42,647 nucleotides of DNA from an uncultured Eubacterium sp. (GCA_910589595.1 CAJUTM010000029.1:1-42647), one strand, 5' to 3'. Shown: positions 1 to 8,129, numbered from the stretch's first letter. Numbers and translations: made by a program. Notes: generated by a model from the letters alone, not told the origin.

Positions 1-183
1 CGAAAGTAACGCAAAAGCACTTTCGACACGCTCCGCTTTATCAAAAGTGCCTTTGCGCCCTGCCGGGGGCTTTCCGTCCTTACGGACGGTGCGGCTTTTC
101 GCCGCCTTATTGCCGCCACGCTTCTAATCAAGGTGGCAAGATTACCCTATCTTTAGAAAAGGTAATCTTGCTATCTTCCTTTG
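1..183. other. Non-coding left edge with two hairpins
   Basis: No convincing gene. It holds a 6-bp stem with loop TTAC (74-89) and a perfect 11-bp inverted repeat, GCAAGATTACC at 136-146 with its complement at 161-171. The second lies just downstream of the minus-strand ATPase gene but lacks a clear T-run, so it may be a terminator or part of a mobilization origin. Function not decided. Confidence 0.4.
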
Positions 184-1152
184 TTACAAAGTCCAGTACC
201 ATTGATTGCCTACTTTCACGCTATCAATGTTCATTTCCTTTTTGGCGTTCCACAGCGTTTTCTTCTTAATACCCCTCTCCCTTGCCGCTTCTGTGATCTC
301 ATTACAGGACAACTGCCCCTCTGCCAAAATCTCCGCAAGAAATGATTTTGCGTCCTTTGTTTTCTGCCCTCTGCTTTCGCCGGAAAGTAATTCCTCAACC
401 GTAATATCATAAACACCCTCCCAAGTAAAACCGTTGTCCTTATCCATGCGAAACGCTATTGAAGTTCCCTCCGGCGCAAGACTGCTCTTATCATGCGCTA
501 TCACACGCAAAGTCTTATCGTCCTTTATTCTGCCGACTACCAACACGCTCCGAGCAGTAGCTTGAAAATCTATTGAACCCAATCCCCGGTAAGTAGATTT
601 ACTTCCGCTTGCCTTATTCATGTGACCGATAAGGACAATCGCACACCCGTATTCTTCCGCAATATTTCCCAACTGCTTCAGCACTGGTCTGATTTCGTTT
701 GCCCGGTGCATATCCACATCTGCGCCCAAATAGGCTTGTATCGGGTCTAACACAACCATTTTTGCCCCGGTTTCCTTGATTGCCCGGACTAGCCTTTCAT
801 CTGTCATACTCAAACAATCAATACTTTCATCAATTACCAACACCCGGTTACAGTCTGCTCCTGCTTCTAACAATCGGGGCTTTATGGTATCTTCCAAACT
901 GTCCTCAGCGTTCTGATAAATTACATTGACTGGCTCTCTACCCTCTGCTGTTTCCTCACAGGGAAGTGCTTCGCCTTTTGTGAGAAGTGCCGCAAGGTGC
1001 AAAATAAAAGTGGTCTTTCCCTCCCCCGGATCGCCCTGCACAATCGTCAGCTTTCCATAGGGAATGTAAGGATACCACAACCAATTTACTTCTCTTGCTT
1101 CTACATCTTCCATGTTGATTAAACGATAATTTTTCTCTCTTTTTTCTTCCAT
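184..1152 (-). CDS. RepA-like AAA family ATPase (AAA_25 type)
   Basis: A RecA/RepA-fold ATPase of 322 residues, of the kind encoded next to integrases on Clostridia mobile elements and thought to act as a hexameric helicase or loader for replication of the excised element. Visible are a Walker A motif GDPGEGKTT (about 40-48), Walker B in MVVLDP (132-137), and a sensor-like segment LIGHMNK (174-180). The last ~45 residues look like a winged-helix region. The start is supported by GGAGG about 6 bases upstream of the ATG. It follows the integrase in the same direction, separated by a hairpin-containing gap. Fold assignment is firm; the role in element replication is inferred from family context. 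Confidence 0.8.
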   Translation of the reverse strand: MEEKREKNYRLINMEDVEAREVNWLWYPYIPYGKLTIVQGDPGEGKTTFILHLAALLTKGEALPCEETAEGREPVNVIYQNAEDSLEDTIKPRLLEAGADCNRVLVIDESIDCLSMTDERLVRAIKETGAKMVVLDPIQAYLGADVDMHRANEIRPVLKQLGNIAEEYGCAIVLIGHMNKASGSKSTYRGLGSIDFQATARSVLVVGRIKDDKTLRVIAHDKSSLAPEGTSIAFRMDKDNGFTWEGVYDITVEELLSGESRGQKTKDAKSFLAEILAEGQLSCNEITEAARERGIKKKTLWNAKKEMNIDSVKVGNQWYWTL

Positions 1153-1187
1153 TTGCGTCCTCCACTGAAATAATTCGATTGAGTTTC

Positions 1188-1241
1188 GGCAGAGCCTTTG
1201 TTATACTATATTTGCGAGATATAAATACAACAGGCTCTGCC
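1188..1241. terminator. Inverted repeat between integrase and ATPase genes
   Basis: Perfect 9-bp arms GGCAGAGCC (1188-1196) and GGCTCTGCC (1233-1241), with further partial pairing inside, form a long hairpin in the gap between the integrase stop and ATPase start. It could be an attenuator or terminator separating their expression; the T-run is weak. Confidence 0.4.
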
Positions 1242-1261
1242 TTTGTAGTGAAATGTCCTTG

Positions 1262-2335
1262 TCAATCGGCAGGGGCATTTTCATTTCTTGCGGCATTTAA
1301 CATATCTGCCACTTTCTTTTGCTGATTAGGATATAAATGCCCGTAAGTATTCAGTGTGATTTTAATATCCCTATGCCCTAACCGTTCTTTTATAATCAAA
1401 GGTTGTACGCCTTGATTGATAAGATATGCTACATGGCTATGGCGTAAATCATGTACCCTAATCGGCTTTACTCCCGATTTCACACACTCACGTTTTAGCT
1501 TGTGCTGTACCGCTTCTGCCACAATCGGGAACAGTCTTTCATTATCCGGCAGACCATAACAACGGTTCACATACATTTCAATCTCTTTTGTTAAAAATTG
1601 CGGAATGTCAATCACTCTAACCGACTGTTCCGTTTTCGGCGTTGTAATAATATCCCTGCGTTCCGTTCTGTAATAAGTCTTAGTAATGCTGATTTGGTTG
1701 TTCTCAAAATCAACATCTTCTTTTGTTAAAGCCAACATTTCCCCCTCTCTGCACCCCGTCCAAAAAAGAATTTCAAATATCACATAATATTTGCTTTCCC
1801 GGTCAATGCCGCTGATGAAACAATCGTATTCGTCTTTCGTCCAAAAGTTCAGCTTGTCAGCGTCAGACTTCCCCATTTTCTTAACCTTTTTACATGGGTT
1901 ATTGTGGAGATTGTAAATGTTACTTGCATGAGTAAACAATGCTGTAATCTGATTTTGCACCATACGCAAATAAGTCTGCGAATACCCTTTTGCTCTAATA
2001 GCGTTCTGCCACTGGATAATATCAGAGGGGCTTATTTCGTTCATTTGCTTATTCTCGAAATAAGGTAATACATGGGCTTCTATCATGTAACGCTTATTTT
2101 TTATCGTGCGCTCCTTTAGTTCTCCTGCCTTATCCCGGAAATACACATCAACAAATGCGCCTAACATCATATCCATATTGGCAGATGTACTTTTCAGAAA
2201 TTCTCTTTCCCACTCCAACGCTTCTTTTTTCGTGGCAAAACCACGTTTCTTTTTGTGCTTCTTCTCCCCTTTCCAGTTTTCGTAATAGCATTGAGCAGTC
2301 CATTTCCCGGTCTTTTCATCTCTTGAAGCAGACAT
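1262..2335 (-). CDS. Tyrosine recombinase / integrase
   Basis: Site-specific recombinase of 357 residues that would integrate and excise the element. An N-terminal arm-type DNA-binding region (about 1-50) and a SAM-like core-binding domain (about 55-150) precede the catalytic domain. The catalytic set is complete: R196 in GCREGE, K234 in TPKTEQ, H295 and R298 in HDLRH, H321 in GHRD, and nucleophile Y331 in NTYGHL. The closest recognisable group is the Tn916/phage-type integrases of Firmicutes. It lies immediately downstream of the excisionase, as expected for a xis-int pair, and is intact, so mobility is plausible. Confidence 0.93.
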   Translation of the reverse strand: MSASRDEKTGKWTAQCYYENWKGEKKHKKKRGFATKKEALEWEREFLKSTSANMDMMLGAFVDVYFRDKAGELKERTIKNKRYMIEAHVLPYFENKQMNEISPSDIIQWQNAIRAKGYSQTYLRMVQNQITALFTHASNIYNLHNNPCKKVKKMGKSDADKLNFWTKDEYDCFISGIDRESKYYVIFEILFWTGCREGEMLALTKEDVDFENNQISITKTYYRTERRDIITTPKTEQSVRVIDIPQFLTKEIEMYVNRCYGLPDNERLFPIVAEAVQHKLKRECVKSGVKPIRVHDLRHSHVAYLINQGVQPLIIKERLGHRDIKITLNTYGHLYPNQQKKVADMLNAARNENAPAD

Positions 2336-2349
2336 TCCTTATCCCCCTT

Positions 2350-2550
2350 TCATGCGGTTTGGTTCGGCTGATTGTAACCGTAAAACTTTGTTTCCCAAAA
2401 TGCCTTTGGCACTTTCCCGGCAACAACAAGATAGCCTTTGCTCTGTAATTCTTCATTTAATTCTCTTATCAGTTTGTAAGCGTGTCCTTTGGAAACACCC
2501 AATGTTTCCGCAACTTCTCCGGCAGTCAATAAGTAGTTCTGTCCGTTCAT
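2350..2550 (-). CDS. Excisionase-like helix-turn-helix protein
   Basis: Small protein of 66 residues with an N-terminal MerR-like helix-turn-helix (TAGEVAETLGVSKGHAYKLI), the usual form of excisionases that bend DNA and direct the integrase towards excision. The chosen ATG has AAGGAGAG 7 bases upstream; a longer reading from 2568 has no such site. It lies 14 bp ahead of the integrase gene on the same strand and has its own promoter facing away from the repressor gene. Function is assigned from size, motif and position. Confidence 0.75.
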   Translation of the reverse strand: MNGQNYLLTAGEVAETLGVSKGHAYKLIRELNEELQSKGYLVVAGKVPKAFWETKFYGYNQPNQTA

Positions 2551-2597
2551 GCAATCTCTCCTTATCATTTATTCCACTATTTATTAGTGTTAATGAT

Positions 2598-2626
2598 ATT
2601 CTAGCACCCTCTATCATTTATGTCAA
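2598..2626 (-). promoter_or_regulatory. Promoter for excisionase-integrase
   Basis: On the minus strand a perfect -35 TTGACA (2621-2626) and -10 TAGAAT (2598-2603) are separated by 17 bp. A small inverted repeat CACTA/TAGTG (2575-2589) sits at the expected transcription start and may be a repressor site. Confidence 0.75.
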
Positions 2627-2660
2627 TAATTTTTATTTGCATTTTTTATATTTATTATTG

Positions 2661-2689
2661 TTGTCAATATTTATTGGAAGTGCTATACT
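2661..2689 (+). promoter_or_regulatory. Promoter for XRE repressor
   Basis: -35 TTGTCA (2661-2666) and -10 TATACT (2684-2689) with a 17-bp spacer, followed 32 bp later by the repressor ATG. The AT-rich gap between this and the opposing promoter is the likely operator region of the element's switch. Confidence 0.75.
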
Positions 2690-2721
2690 ATAAGAAAGCA
2701 AAAAAGAAAAGAGGTAACGGC

Positions 2722-3345
2722 ATGGATAATACAATTCAGATAGCAGAACGGATAAAACAACTCCGTAAAAATCTAGGTTTGAACCAAAGTGAATTTTGCA
2801 AAAAGCTAGGCATAAAGCAATCCACCCTATCCAGTTATGAAAACGGAACGGTATCTCCGTCCAACGAGGTACTTTATGCCATAGCAAAACAATACCACGT
2901 TTCTTTGGATTGGCTTTTTGGCATTTCAGACAATGAATTTTCTTTATCGTCTATGGGCGATATTATCAGTTTTCTTTTAGAATTGAACGAATTAAAAGAA
3001 TTGCGCTATGAACTGGAAATCAACGATAAATTTTTCAATGACATAGAAACCGAAGATAACCGTTGGTATGCAAACATTAAATTCTATGGGAACGAAAAAG
3101 GACATTTATATAATGCAGATATGTGTCAATTCCTTGCTTCATTGAATGAGAGCCGGGAAAGTTTTGAATCCTACTTTACGCCAAAGGATATGTTTGATAT
3201 ATGGAAAAAACAGAAAATTGCTGATTACTCCACCTTGCCAGTGACAAAGAAAGTGTATGAAAATATAGACAGTGCTACAAGAATGAAACTCCGAAATGAA
3301 CATTTGGAGCGGCAATTTAAGAAGAATCAGAGTGACAGCGAATAA
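2722..3345 (+). CDS. XRE-family transcriptional repressor
   Basis: Protein of 207 residues with an N-terminal Cro/C1-type helix-turn-helix (about 5-60, containing LNQSEFCKKLGIKQSTLSSY) and a C-terminal part of about 140 residues I do not recognise. The ATG is preceded by GAGG at suitable spacing; upstream in-frame codons have no ribosome binding site. It is transcribed divergently from the excisionase-integrase genes from a near-consensus promoter, as in phage-type switches, so it probably keeps excision genes silent. No protease-type (S24) catalytic motif is visible, so any SOS-like release would need another route. Confidence 0.82.
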   Translation: MDNTIQIAERIKQLRKNLGLNQSEFCKKLGIKQSTLSSYENGTVSPSNEVLYAIAKQYHVSLDWLFGISDNEFSLSSMGDIISFLLELNELKELRYELEINDKFFNDIETEDNRWYANIKFYGNEKGHLYNADMCQFLASLNESRESFESYFTPKDMFDIWKKQKIADYSTLPVTKKVYENIDSATRMKLRNEHLERQFKKNQSDSE

Positions 3346-3368
3346 AAATAGAGCCATTTTAGAGCCAC

Positions 3369-3408
3369 AAGCCATTTTCAATGAAATTTCGGCAAGTGGC
3401 TTTTCCTT
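3369..3408 (+). terminator. Terminator-like hairpin after repressor gene
   Basis: AAGCCA (3369-3374) pairs with TGGCTT (3397-3402) and is followed by a T-rich run on the plus strand, 23 bp after the repressor stop. The stem is short, so this is a modest call. Confidence 0.4.
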
Positions 3409-3438
3409 TTGTTCGCTATTATTTTTAGGCATTAAGAA

Positions 3439-3485
3439 ACCGCAACCCCTTGATTTTTCAAAGGATTGCGGTGCTTATTTTTATT
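3439..3485. terminator. Bidirectional terminator between tuf and element
   Basis: A 15-bp near-perfect inverted repeat (3439-3453 with 3458-3472) with a 4-base loop. On the plus strand it is followed by a run of T (about 3475-3489), and on the minus strand by a weaker TTTCTT. It would end tuf transcription and that of the repressor gene. Confidence 0.7.
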
Positions 3486-3505
3486 ATTTGGCTCTAATTA
3501 CAAGA

Positions 3506-4693
3506 TTACTCAATGATTGTAGCAACCCTACCAGAACCTACTGTTCTACCACCCTCACGGATAGCGAATGTAAGCCCCTGATCCATAGCAATCGGATGAA
3601 TCAAATCAATAGACATCTCTACGTTATCACCAGGCATGCACATTTCTGTTCCCTCTGGCAACTGGATAACACCTGTTACGTCAGTTGTACGGAAATAGAA
3701 CTGTGGACGGTAATTACTGAAGAATGGCTTATGACGTCCACCCTCTTCTTTCTTCAACACATATACCTGTGCAGTAAACTTTGTATGGCAGGTCAATGAA
3801 CCCGGCTTAGCAAGTACCTGACCTCTTTCGATATCTGTCTTCTGAATACCACGAAGAAGTACACCTGCATTATCACCAGCCTGAGCCTCATCCAACTCTT
3901 TGTGGAACATCTCGATACCGGTTACGACAGATTTCTGTGTCTCCTCTTTGATACCAACAATTTCAATTTCATCATTCAAGTGAAGTGTACCAGCCTCTAC
4001 ACGTCCGGTAGCAACCGTACCACGTCCTGTAATAGAGAATACATCCTCTACAGGCATTACGAATGGCTTATCTGTATCACGCTCAGGATCTGGAATATAC
4101 TCATCAACCGTAGCCATAAGCTCCATAATCTTGTCGCCCCACTCGCTGTTTGGATCTTCCAAAGCTTTCAAAGCAGAACCCTTGATGATCGGACAATCTG
4201 TGAACTCATACTCCTCAAGCTGCTCTGTAATCTCCATCTCTACCAGCTCAAGCAACTCTTCGTCGTCTACCATATCGCACTTATTCATAAATACTACGAT
4301 ATATGGTACACCTACCTGACGGGAAAGAAGGATATGCTCTTTTGTCTGAGCCATAACACCGTCTGTTGCAGCTACAACAAGGATAGCGCCATCCATCTGA
4401 GCTGCTCCGGTAATCATGTTCTTAACATAGTCGGCATGTCCCGGACAGTCAACGTGTGCATAATGTCTATTTTCTGTCTCATACTCAACGTGAGCAGTAG
4501 AAATTGTGATACCACGCTCTCTTTCTTCTGGAGCCTTATCGATATTCTCAAAATCAGTAGCTTCATTACCGGATACTCTTTCAGCCAATACCTTTGTGAT
4601 AGCGGCTGTCAATGTTGTTTTACCATGATCTACGTGACCAATAGTACCAATGTTACAATGTGGTTTACTTCTTACATACTTTTCCTTAGCCAT
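3506..4693 (-). CDS. tuf: Elongation factor Tu
   Basis: Full-length EF-Tu, 395 residues, the GTPase that brings aminoacyl-tRNA to the ribosome. The G1 motif GHVDHGKT is at 19-26, DCPGHAD (G3) near 81-87 and NKCD (G4) near 136-139; the C-terminal beta-barrel domains end in the usual basic GSGRVATI segment. The start at MAKEKYVR is preceded by AGGAGG; a longer in-frame reading is not supported. It is the last gene of the str operon, 109 bp after fusA, but the gap carries its own near-consensus promoter, so it can be transcribed alone. An integrative element lies directly downstream. Confidence 0.99.
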   Translation of the reverse strand: MAKEKYVRSKPHCNIGTIGHVDHGKTTLTAAITKVLAERVSGNEATDFENIDKAPEERERGITISTAHVEYETENRHYAHVDCPGHADYVKNMITGAAQMDGAILVVAATDGVMAQTKEHILLSRQVGVPYIVVFMNKCDMVDDEELLELVEMEITEQLEEYEFTDCPIIKGSALKALEDPNSEWGDKIMELMATVDEYIPDPERDTDKPFVMPVEDVFSITGRGTVATGRVEAGTLHLNDEIEIVGIKEETQKSVVTGIEMFHKELDEAQAGDNAGVLLRGIQKTDIERGQVLAKPGSLTCHTKFTAQVYVLKKEEGGRHKPFFSNYRPQFYFRTTDVTGVIQLPEGTEMCMPGDNVEMSIDLIHPIAMDQGLTFAIREGGRTVGSGRVATIIE

Positions 4694-4759
4694 TTCTAAA
4701 CGTCCTCCTAACATTTTTTAATTTAAATTTAGAAATATCTGCTATTAACATATAGCCTC

Positions 4760-4788
4760 ATTATAGGGGATTGATGATAAAAAAGCAA
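4760..4788 (-). promoter_or_regulatory. Internal promoter for tuf
   Basis: On the minus strand -35 TTGCTT (4783-4788) and a perfect -10 TATAAT (4760-4765) are separated by exactly 17 bp, starting 14 bp after the fusA stop. This would give extra tuf transcription, matching the high EF-Tu demand of bacteria. Confidence 0.75.
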
Positions 4789-4802
4789 CCCCCAAAAACA
4801 GT

Positions 4803-6923
4803 TTAGTTTCCGTTTTTCTGCGCAAGAACTTTCTCCTGCACATTCTTCGGACACTTATCATATCTCTCAAAGAACATCGAATAATTACCGCGTCCCTGAG
4901 TCGATGAACGAAGTTCTGTAGAATAGCCGAACATCTCAGCCAACGGAACAAATGCCCGAACAATCTTACCGCCGCCGATATCATCCATACCGTCAATCTG
5001 ACCGCGCTTCGCATTCAGACTTCCGATTACATCGCCCATGTATTCTTCCGGCATTGTTACTTCTACTTTCATAATAGGCTCGAGCAATACGGCATCGCCC
5101 TTCTTCATCGCATCTTTAAATGCCATAGAACCGGCAATGTGGAAAGCCATCTCACTGGAATCGACTTCGTGATAAGAACCGTCATAGCAGTTGGCGTGGA
5201 TACCAAGCACCGGAAATCCTGCCAAAATACCTGCCTGAGCAGCTTCCTGAATACCCTCATCAACGGCCGGAATATATTCCTTAGGAATAGCACCGCCGAC
5301 AACGGTGGATTCAAATTCATAAGTGGACTCGCCATTCGGGTCTGTTGGTGTGAAACGCACACGACAATGTCCGTACTGTCCACGACCACCGGACTGCTTC
5401 GCATATTTGCTGTCGACTTCCACTTCTTTCGTAAATGTCTCTTTGTAAGCAACCTGAGGAGCGCCGACATTTGCCTCTACGTTAAACTCGCGGAGCAAAC
5501 GGTCAACGATAACCTCCAAGTGAAGCTCGCCCATTCCGGCGATAATCGTCTGGCCTGTCTCCTGATCCGTATGTGCACGGAATGTAGGATCCTCTTCTGC
5601 CAGTTTCGAAAGGGCTTCACCCATTTTACCCTGATCATTCTTTGTTTTCGGCTCAATTGCAAGCTCGATAACCGGTTCAGGGAATTCCATGGACTCAAGG
5701 ATTACCGGATTTTTCTCATCGCAGATAGTATCGCCTGTCGTTGTCAATTTAAAACCAACAGCCGCTGCAATATCACCGGAATAAACTTTATCCAACTCAC
5801 TACGCTTATTGGCGTGCATCTGCAAAATACGTCCGACACGCTCTTTCTTTCCTTTTGTTGCATTCAATACATAAGAACCGGAGTTCAATGTACCGGAATA
5901 CACACGGAAGAATGCCAGCTTACCAACAAATGGGTCAGACATGATTTTAAATGCCAAAGCAGAGAACGGCTCATCATCAGAAGAACGGCGGGTAAGTTCA
6001 TTGCCCTCTTCGTCAACACCGGTAATATCCGGAATATCCGTTGGTGCCGGCATATACTCGATTACACCATCCAACATTTTCTGAACGCCTTTGTTCTTGT
6101 AAGCAGAACCGCAATATACCGGAACTGCCTGACAGGCAATCGTACCTTTGCGGAGAGCTTTCTTGAGTTCCTCTACAGACGGCTCTTCCCCTTCCAGATA
6201 CTGCATCATCAAATCGTCGTCCAAATCGCAGATTTTCTCTACGAGATTATCATGCCATTCCTTGGCAAGGTCTTTCAAATCATCCGGAATGGATGTAATC
6301 TCGATATCCTCGCCCTTATCATCTTTATAATAGTATGCTTCCATTTCAAACAAATCAATCAGTCCGATGAAATCATCTTCTTTTCCGATTGGTATCTGAA
6401 CCGGAATCGCATTTTTACCTAAACGGTCAATGATGGTCTGAACAGACATAAAGAAATCTGCTCCCATCTTATCCATCTTATTGATGAACGCCATACGCGG
6501 TACATTGTAAGTGTCAGCCTGACGCCATACGTTCTCAGACTGAGGCTCAACGCCTGCTTTGGCGTCAAACACACCAACTGCACCATCCAGTACACGCAGG
6601 GAACGCTCTACTTCTACCGTAAAGTCCACGTGTCCCGGAGTATCAATAATATTAATACGATGCTCCAACGCACCTTGTTTCTGCTTATGATGGTCTTCCA
6701 ATGTCCAATGACAGGTCGTAGCCGCAGATGTGATTGTAATACCACGCTCCTGCTCCTGCTCCATCCAGTCCATGGTAGAAGCGCCATCATGCGTCTCGCC
6801 TATTTTATAGTTAACACCGGTATAATACAGAATACGCTCTGTCAAAGTAGTTTTACCGGCATCAATATGAGCCATAATACCAATATTTCTGGTACGTTCT
6901 AATGGGTATTCTCTTCCAGCCAA
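4803..6923 (-). CDS. fusA: Elongation factor G
   Basis: EF-G of 706 residues, the GTPase that drives ribosomal translocation. GTPase motifs AHIDAGKT (18-25), DTPGHVDF (about 92-99) and NKMD (about 146-149) are intact, and the five-domain length is normal. Translation starts at TTG (6921-6923), with AGGAGG about 8 bases upstream; no in-frame ATG gives a complete G domain. It lies downstream of rpsG across a 191-bp gap that is filled by repeated copies of the rpsG end, so ribosomes may reach it through a string of short reading frames. Confidence 0.99.
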   Translation of the reverse strand: MAGREYPLERTRNIGIMAHIDAGKTTLTERILYYTGVNYKIGETHDGASTMDWMEQEQERGITITSAATTCHWTLEDHHKQKQGALEHRINIIDTPGHVDFTVEVERSLRVLDGAVGVFDAKAGVEPQSENVWRQADTYNVPRMAFINKMDKMGADFFMSVQTIIDRLGKNAIPVQIPIGKEDDFIGLIDLFEMEAYYYKDDKGEDIEITSIPDDLKDLAKEWHDNLVEKICDLDDDLMMQYLEGEEPSVEELKKALRKGTIACQAVPVYCGSAYKNKGVQKMLDGVIEYMPAPTDIPDITGVDEEGNELTRRSSDDEPFSALAFKIMSDPFVGKLAFFRVYSGTLNSGSYVLNATKGKKERVGRILQMHANKRSELDKVYSGDIAAAVGFKLTTTGDTICDEKNPVILESMEFPEPVIELAIEPKTKNDQGKMGEALSKLAEEDPTFRAHTDQETGQTIIAGMGELHLEVIVDRLLREFNVEANVGAPQVAYKETFTKEVEVDSKYAKQSGGRGQYGHCRVRFTPTDPNGESTYEFESTVVGGAIPKEYIPAVDEGIQEAAQAGILAGFPVLGIHANCYDGSYHEVDSSEMAFHIAGSMAFKDAMKKGDAVLLEPIMKVEVTMPEEYMGDVIGSLNAKRGQIDGMDDIGGGKIVRAFVPLAEMFGYSTELRSSTQGRGNYSMFFERYDKCPKNVQEKVLAQKNGN

Positions 6924-6952
6924 CGCTAGTTCCTCCTTTTACAAAAATCAAA

Positions 6953-6997
6953 TTACCAACGGTAATGAGCGAAAGTAATAGCCTCCGCCCCAAGCAT
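6953..6997 (-). CDS. Candidate 14-residue minigene (S7-tail peptide), copy 1
   Basis: ATG at 6995-6997 opens a 14-codon frame, MLGAEAITFAHYRW, ending in TAA at 6953. GAGGAG lies 3 bases upstream and directly follows the stop of the preceding unit, so it could be translated by reinitiation. It is the nearest unit to fusA. The spacing to GAGGAG is short, and translation is inferred, not shown. Confidence 0.4.
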   Translation of the reverse strand: MLGAEAITFAHYRW

Positions 6998-7006
6998 TTG
7001 CTCCTC

Positions 7007-7051
7007 TTACCAGCGGTAATGAGCGAAAGTAATAGCCTCCGCTCCAAGCAT
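7007..7051 (-). CDS. Candidate 14-residue minigene (S7-tail peptide), copy 2
   Basis: Same peptide as the neighbouring minigene (MLGAEAITFAHYRW), with ATG at 7049-7051, GAGGAG 3 bases upstream and TAA at 7007-7009. It differs from copy 1 by silent changes only (GGA/GGG and CGC/CGT). The third unit, next to rpsG, lacks the ATG but has an in-frame GTG at 7109-7111 giving a 16-residue frame with the same tail. Confidence 0.4.
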   Translation of the reverse strand: MLGAEAITFAHYRW

Positions 7052-7114
7052 TTGCTCCTCTTACCAGCGATAATGTGCGAAAGCGGGAGCCTTCGCTCCA
7101 AGTGTCTCCACTTC

Positions 7115-7585
7115 TTACCAGCGATAATGAGCGAAAGCTTTATTCGCCTCAGCCATCTTGTGCATATCTTCTTTCTTCTTTACGGATGAACCGGTATTGT
7201 TGGCAGCATCCATAATTTCATTCGCCAATCTCTCTTTCATGGTCTTCTCACCACGGTTACGAGAATACGTGGTCAACCAGCGAAGAGCCAGAGCCTGTCT
7301 GCGGTCAGGGCGAACTTCGATTGGAACCTGATACGTGGAACCGCCGATACGTCTCGCTTTTACCTCGAGTTCAGGCATAACGTTGTTCATAGCCTCATCA
7401 AATACTTCCAAAGCATCTTTGCCGGTCTTTTCTGCAACCTGTTCAAATGCTCCGTATACAATTCTCTGAGCAACACCCTTTTTTCCATCCAGCATAATAT
7501 TATTAATCAATTTCGTAACAATCTTATTCTTATACACTGGATCTGCCAATACGTCTCTTTTCTGAATATGTCCTTTACGTGGCAC
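7115..7585 (-). CDS. rpsG: 30S ribosomal protein S7
   Basis: S7 of 156 residues, the usual bacterial length, the primary binder of the 3' major domain of 16S rRNA. The start is GTG at 7583-7585, giving PRKGHIQKRDVLADP after the initiator, with GGAGGG about 7 bases upstream. The longer in-frame reading from 7642 has no S7 homology in its first 19 residues. The conserved C-terminal AHYRW is present, and its coding sequence is repeated three more times downstream. Second gene of the str operon, 124 bp after rpsL. Confidence 0.98.
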   Translation of the reverse strand: MPRKGHIQKRDVLADPVYKNKIVTKLINNIMLDGKKGVAQRIVYGAFEQVAEKTGKDALEVFDEAMNNVMPELEVKARRIGGSTYQVPIEVRPDRRQALALRWLTTYSRNRGEKTMKERLANEIMDAANNTGSSVKKKEDMHKMAEANKAFAHYRW

Positions 7586-7709
7586 GTTACTTCCCTCCTT
7601 AATAATAATTAATTCACAGGTACTCACGACTTGTGTCCGCACCAGCTTAAAGTTTGCTTACTTCTATAATTAAGATGCAAAAATTAATCCGGTACTTTTT
7701 TTAATTAGC

Positions 7710-8129
7710 TTACTTTGCAGCTTTCGGTTTCTTTGCTCCGTACTTCGAGCGGGCCTGTTTACGATTAGCAACACCAGCCGTATCCAAAGTACCGCGGATA
7801 ATATGATATCTCGTACCTGGCAAATCCTTAACACGGCCGCCGCGAATCATAACCACGCTATGCTCCTGAAGGTTGTGGCCTTCACCCGGAATATAACTTG
7901 TCACCTCAATACCGTTGGAAAGACGAACTCTGGCAATCTTACGAAGAGCTGAGTTAGGCTTCTTAGGTGTAGCAGTACGGACAACAGTACAAACACCACG
8001 CTTCTGTGGAGAGCTTGTATTAACAGACTTTTTCTTCAAAGAATTGTAGGATGACTGCAGTGCTGGAGAATTGGACTTCTTCGCAACCGATTTTCTTCCC
8101 TGCTTTACTAATTGGTTAAAAGTTGGCAT
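7710..8129 (-). CDS. rpsL: 30S ribosomal protein S12
   Basis: S12 of 139 residues, a decoding-centre protein. The conserved loop TPKKPNSALRK carries lysine at the position where streptomycin-resistance changes occur, so it reads as the susceptible form; the second loop with PGEGHNLQEHS is also intact. AGGAGG precedes the ATG. First gene of the str operon, driven by a consensus promoter about 105 bp upstream that lies inside a long inverted repeat. Confidence 0.99.
   Translation of the reverse strand: MPTFNQLVKQGRKSVAKKSNSPALQSSYNSLKKKSVNTSSPQKRGVCTVVRTATPKKPNSALRKIARVRLSNGIEVTSYIPGEGHNLQEHSVVMIRGGRVKDLPGTRYHIIRGTLDTAGVANRKQARSKYGAKKPKAAK

Larger units (their letters stand above)
3349..3496. 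repeat. Repeated TAGAGCCA motif at element-tuf junction
   Basis: TAGAGCCA occurs directly repeated at 3349-3356 and 3360-3367 and inverted as TGGCTCTA at 3489-3496, ten bases from the tuf stop. Clustered short sites beside the end of a tyrosine-recombinase element are candidates for integrase or excisionase binding, or for the attachment core. The partner copy at the other end is not in the window. Confidence 0.4.
1..3505. mobile_element. Integrative element, partial (one end only)
   Basis: A RepA-like ATPase, tyrosine integrase and excisionase on the minus strand, with a divergent XRE repressor, make up the maintenance and integration module of an integrative conjugative or mobilizable element. 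The module lies directly against the 3' end of tuf, a housekeeping gene. The other end, with any relaxase or conjugation genes, lies outside the window to the left. The right boundary is not proven: it is placed between the repressor stop (3345) and the tuf stop (3506), where a repeated 8-bp motif occurs. Sequence supports the gene content; the boundary is inference. Confidence 0.75.
6953..7114 (-). repeat. Three 54-bp tandem units re-encoding the S7 tail
   Basis: Three units of exactly 54 bp (6953-7006, 7007-7060, 7061-7114) follow the rpsG stop and copy its last codons. Read on the minus strand, every unit ends in codons for FAHYRW and TAA, as rpsG does, and 54 bp keeps all in the rpsG frame. 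Across the four copies the FAHYRW block differs at three bases only, all third codon positions and all synonymous (GCT/GCA, TAT/TAC, CGC/CGT). The array occupies most of the rpsG-fusA gap. It is not a CRISPR: units touch each other with no spacers. Confidence 0.9.

Noticed and set aside
4691..4714. N-terminal extension of EF-Tu (seven residues)
   Set aside because: The AGGAGG site lies within it and all EF-Tu proteins begin at MAKE/MAKx.
5139..6422. 427-residue open frame on the plus strand opposite fusA
   Set aside because: It is the antisense shadow of a highly conserved gene; it has no ribosome binding site and its composition (many Cys, His, Arg, Ile) is typical of shadows.
6953..7138. 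CRISPR-like array
   Set aside because: The 54-bp units touch each other with no unique spacers and derive from the rpsG end.
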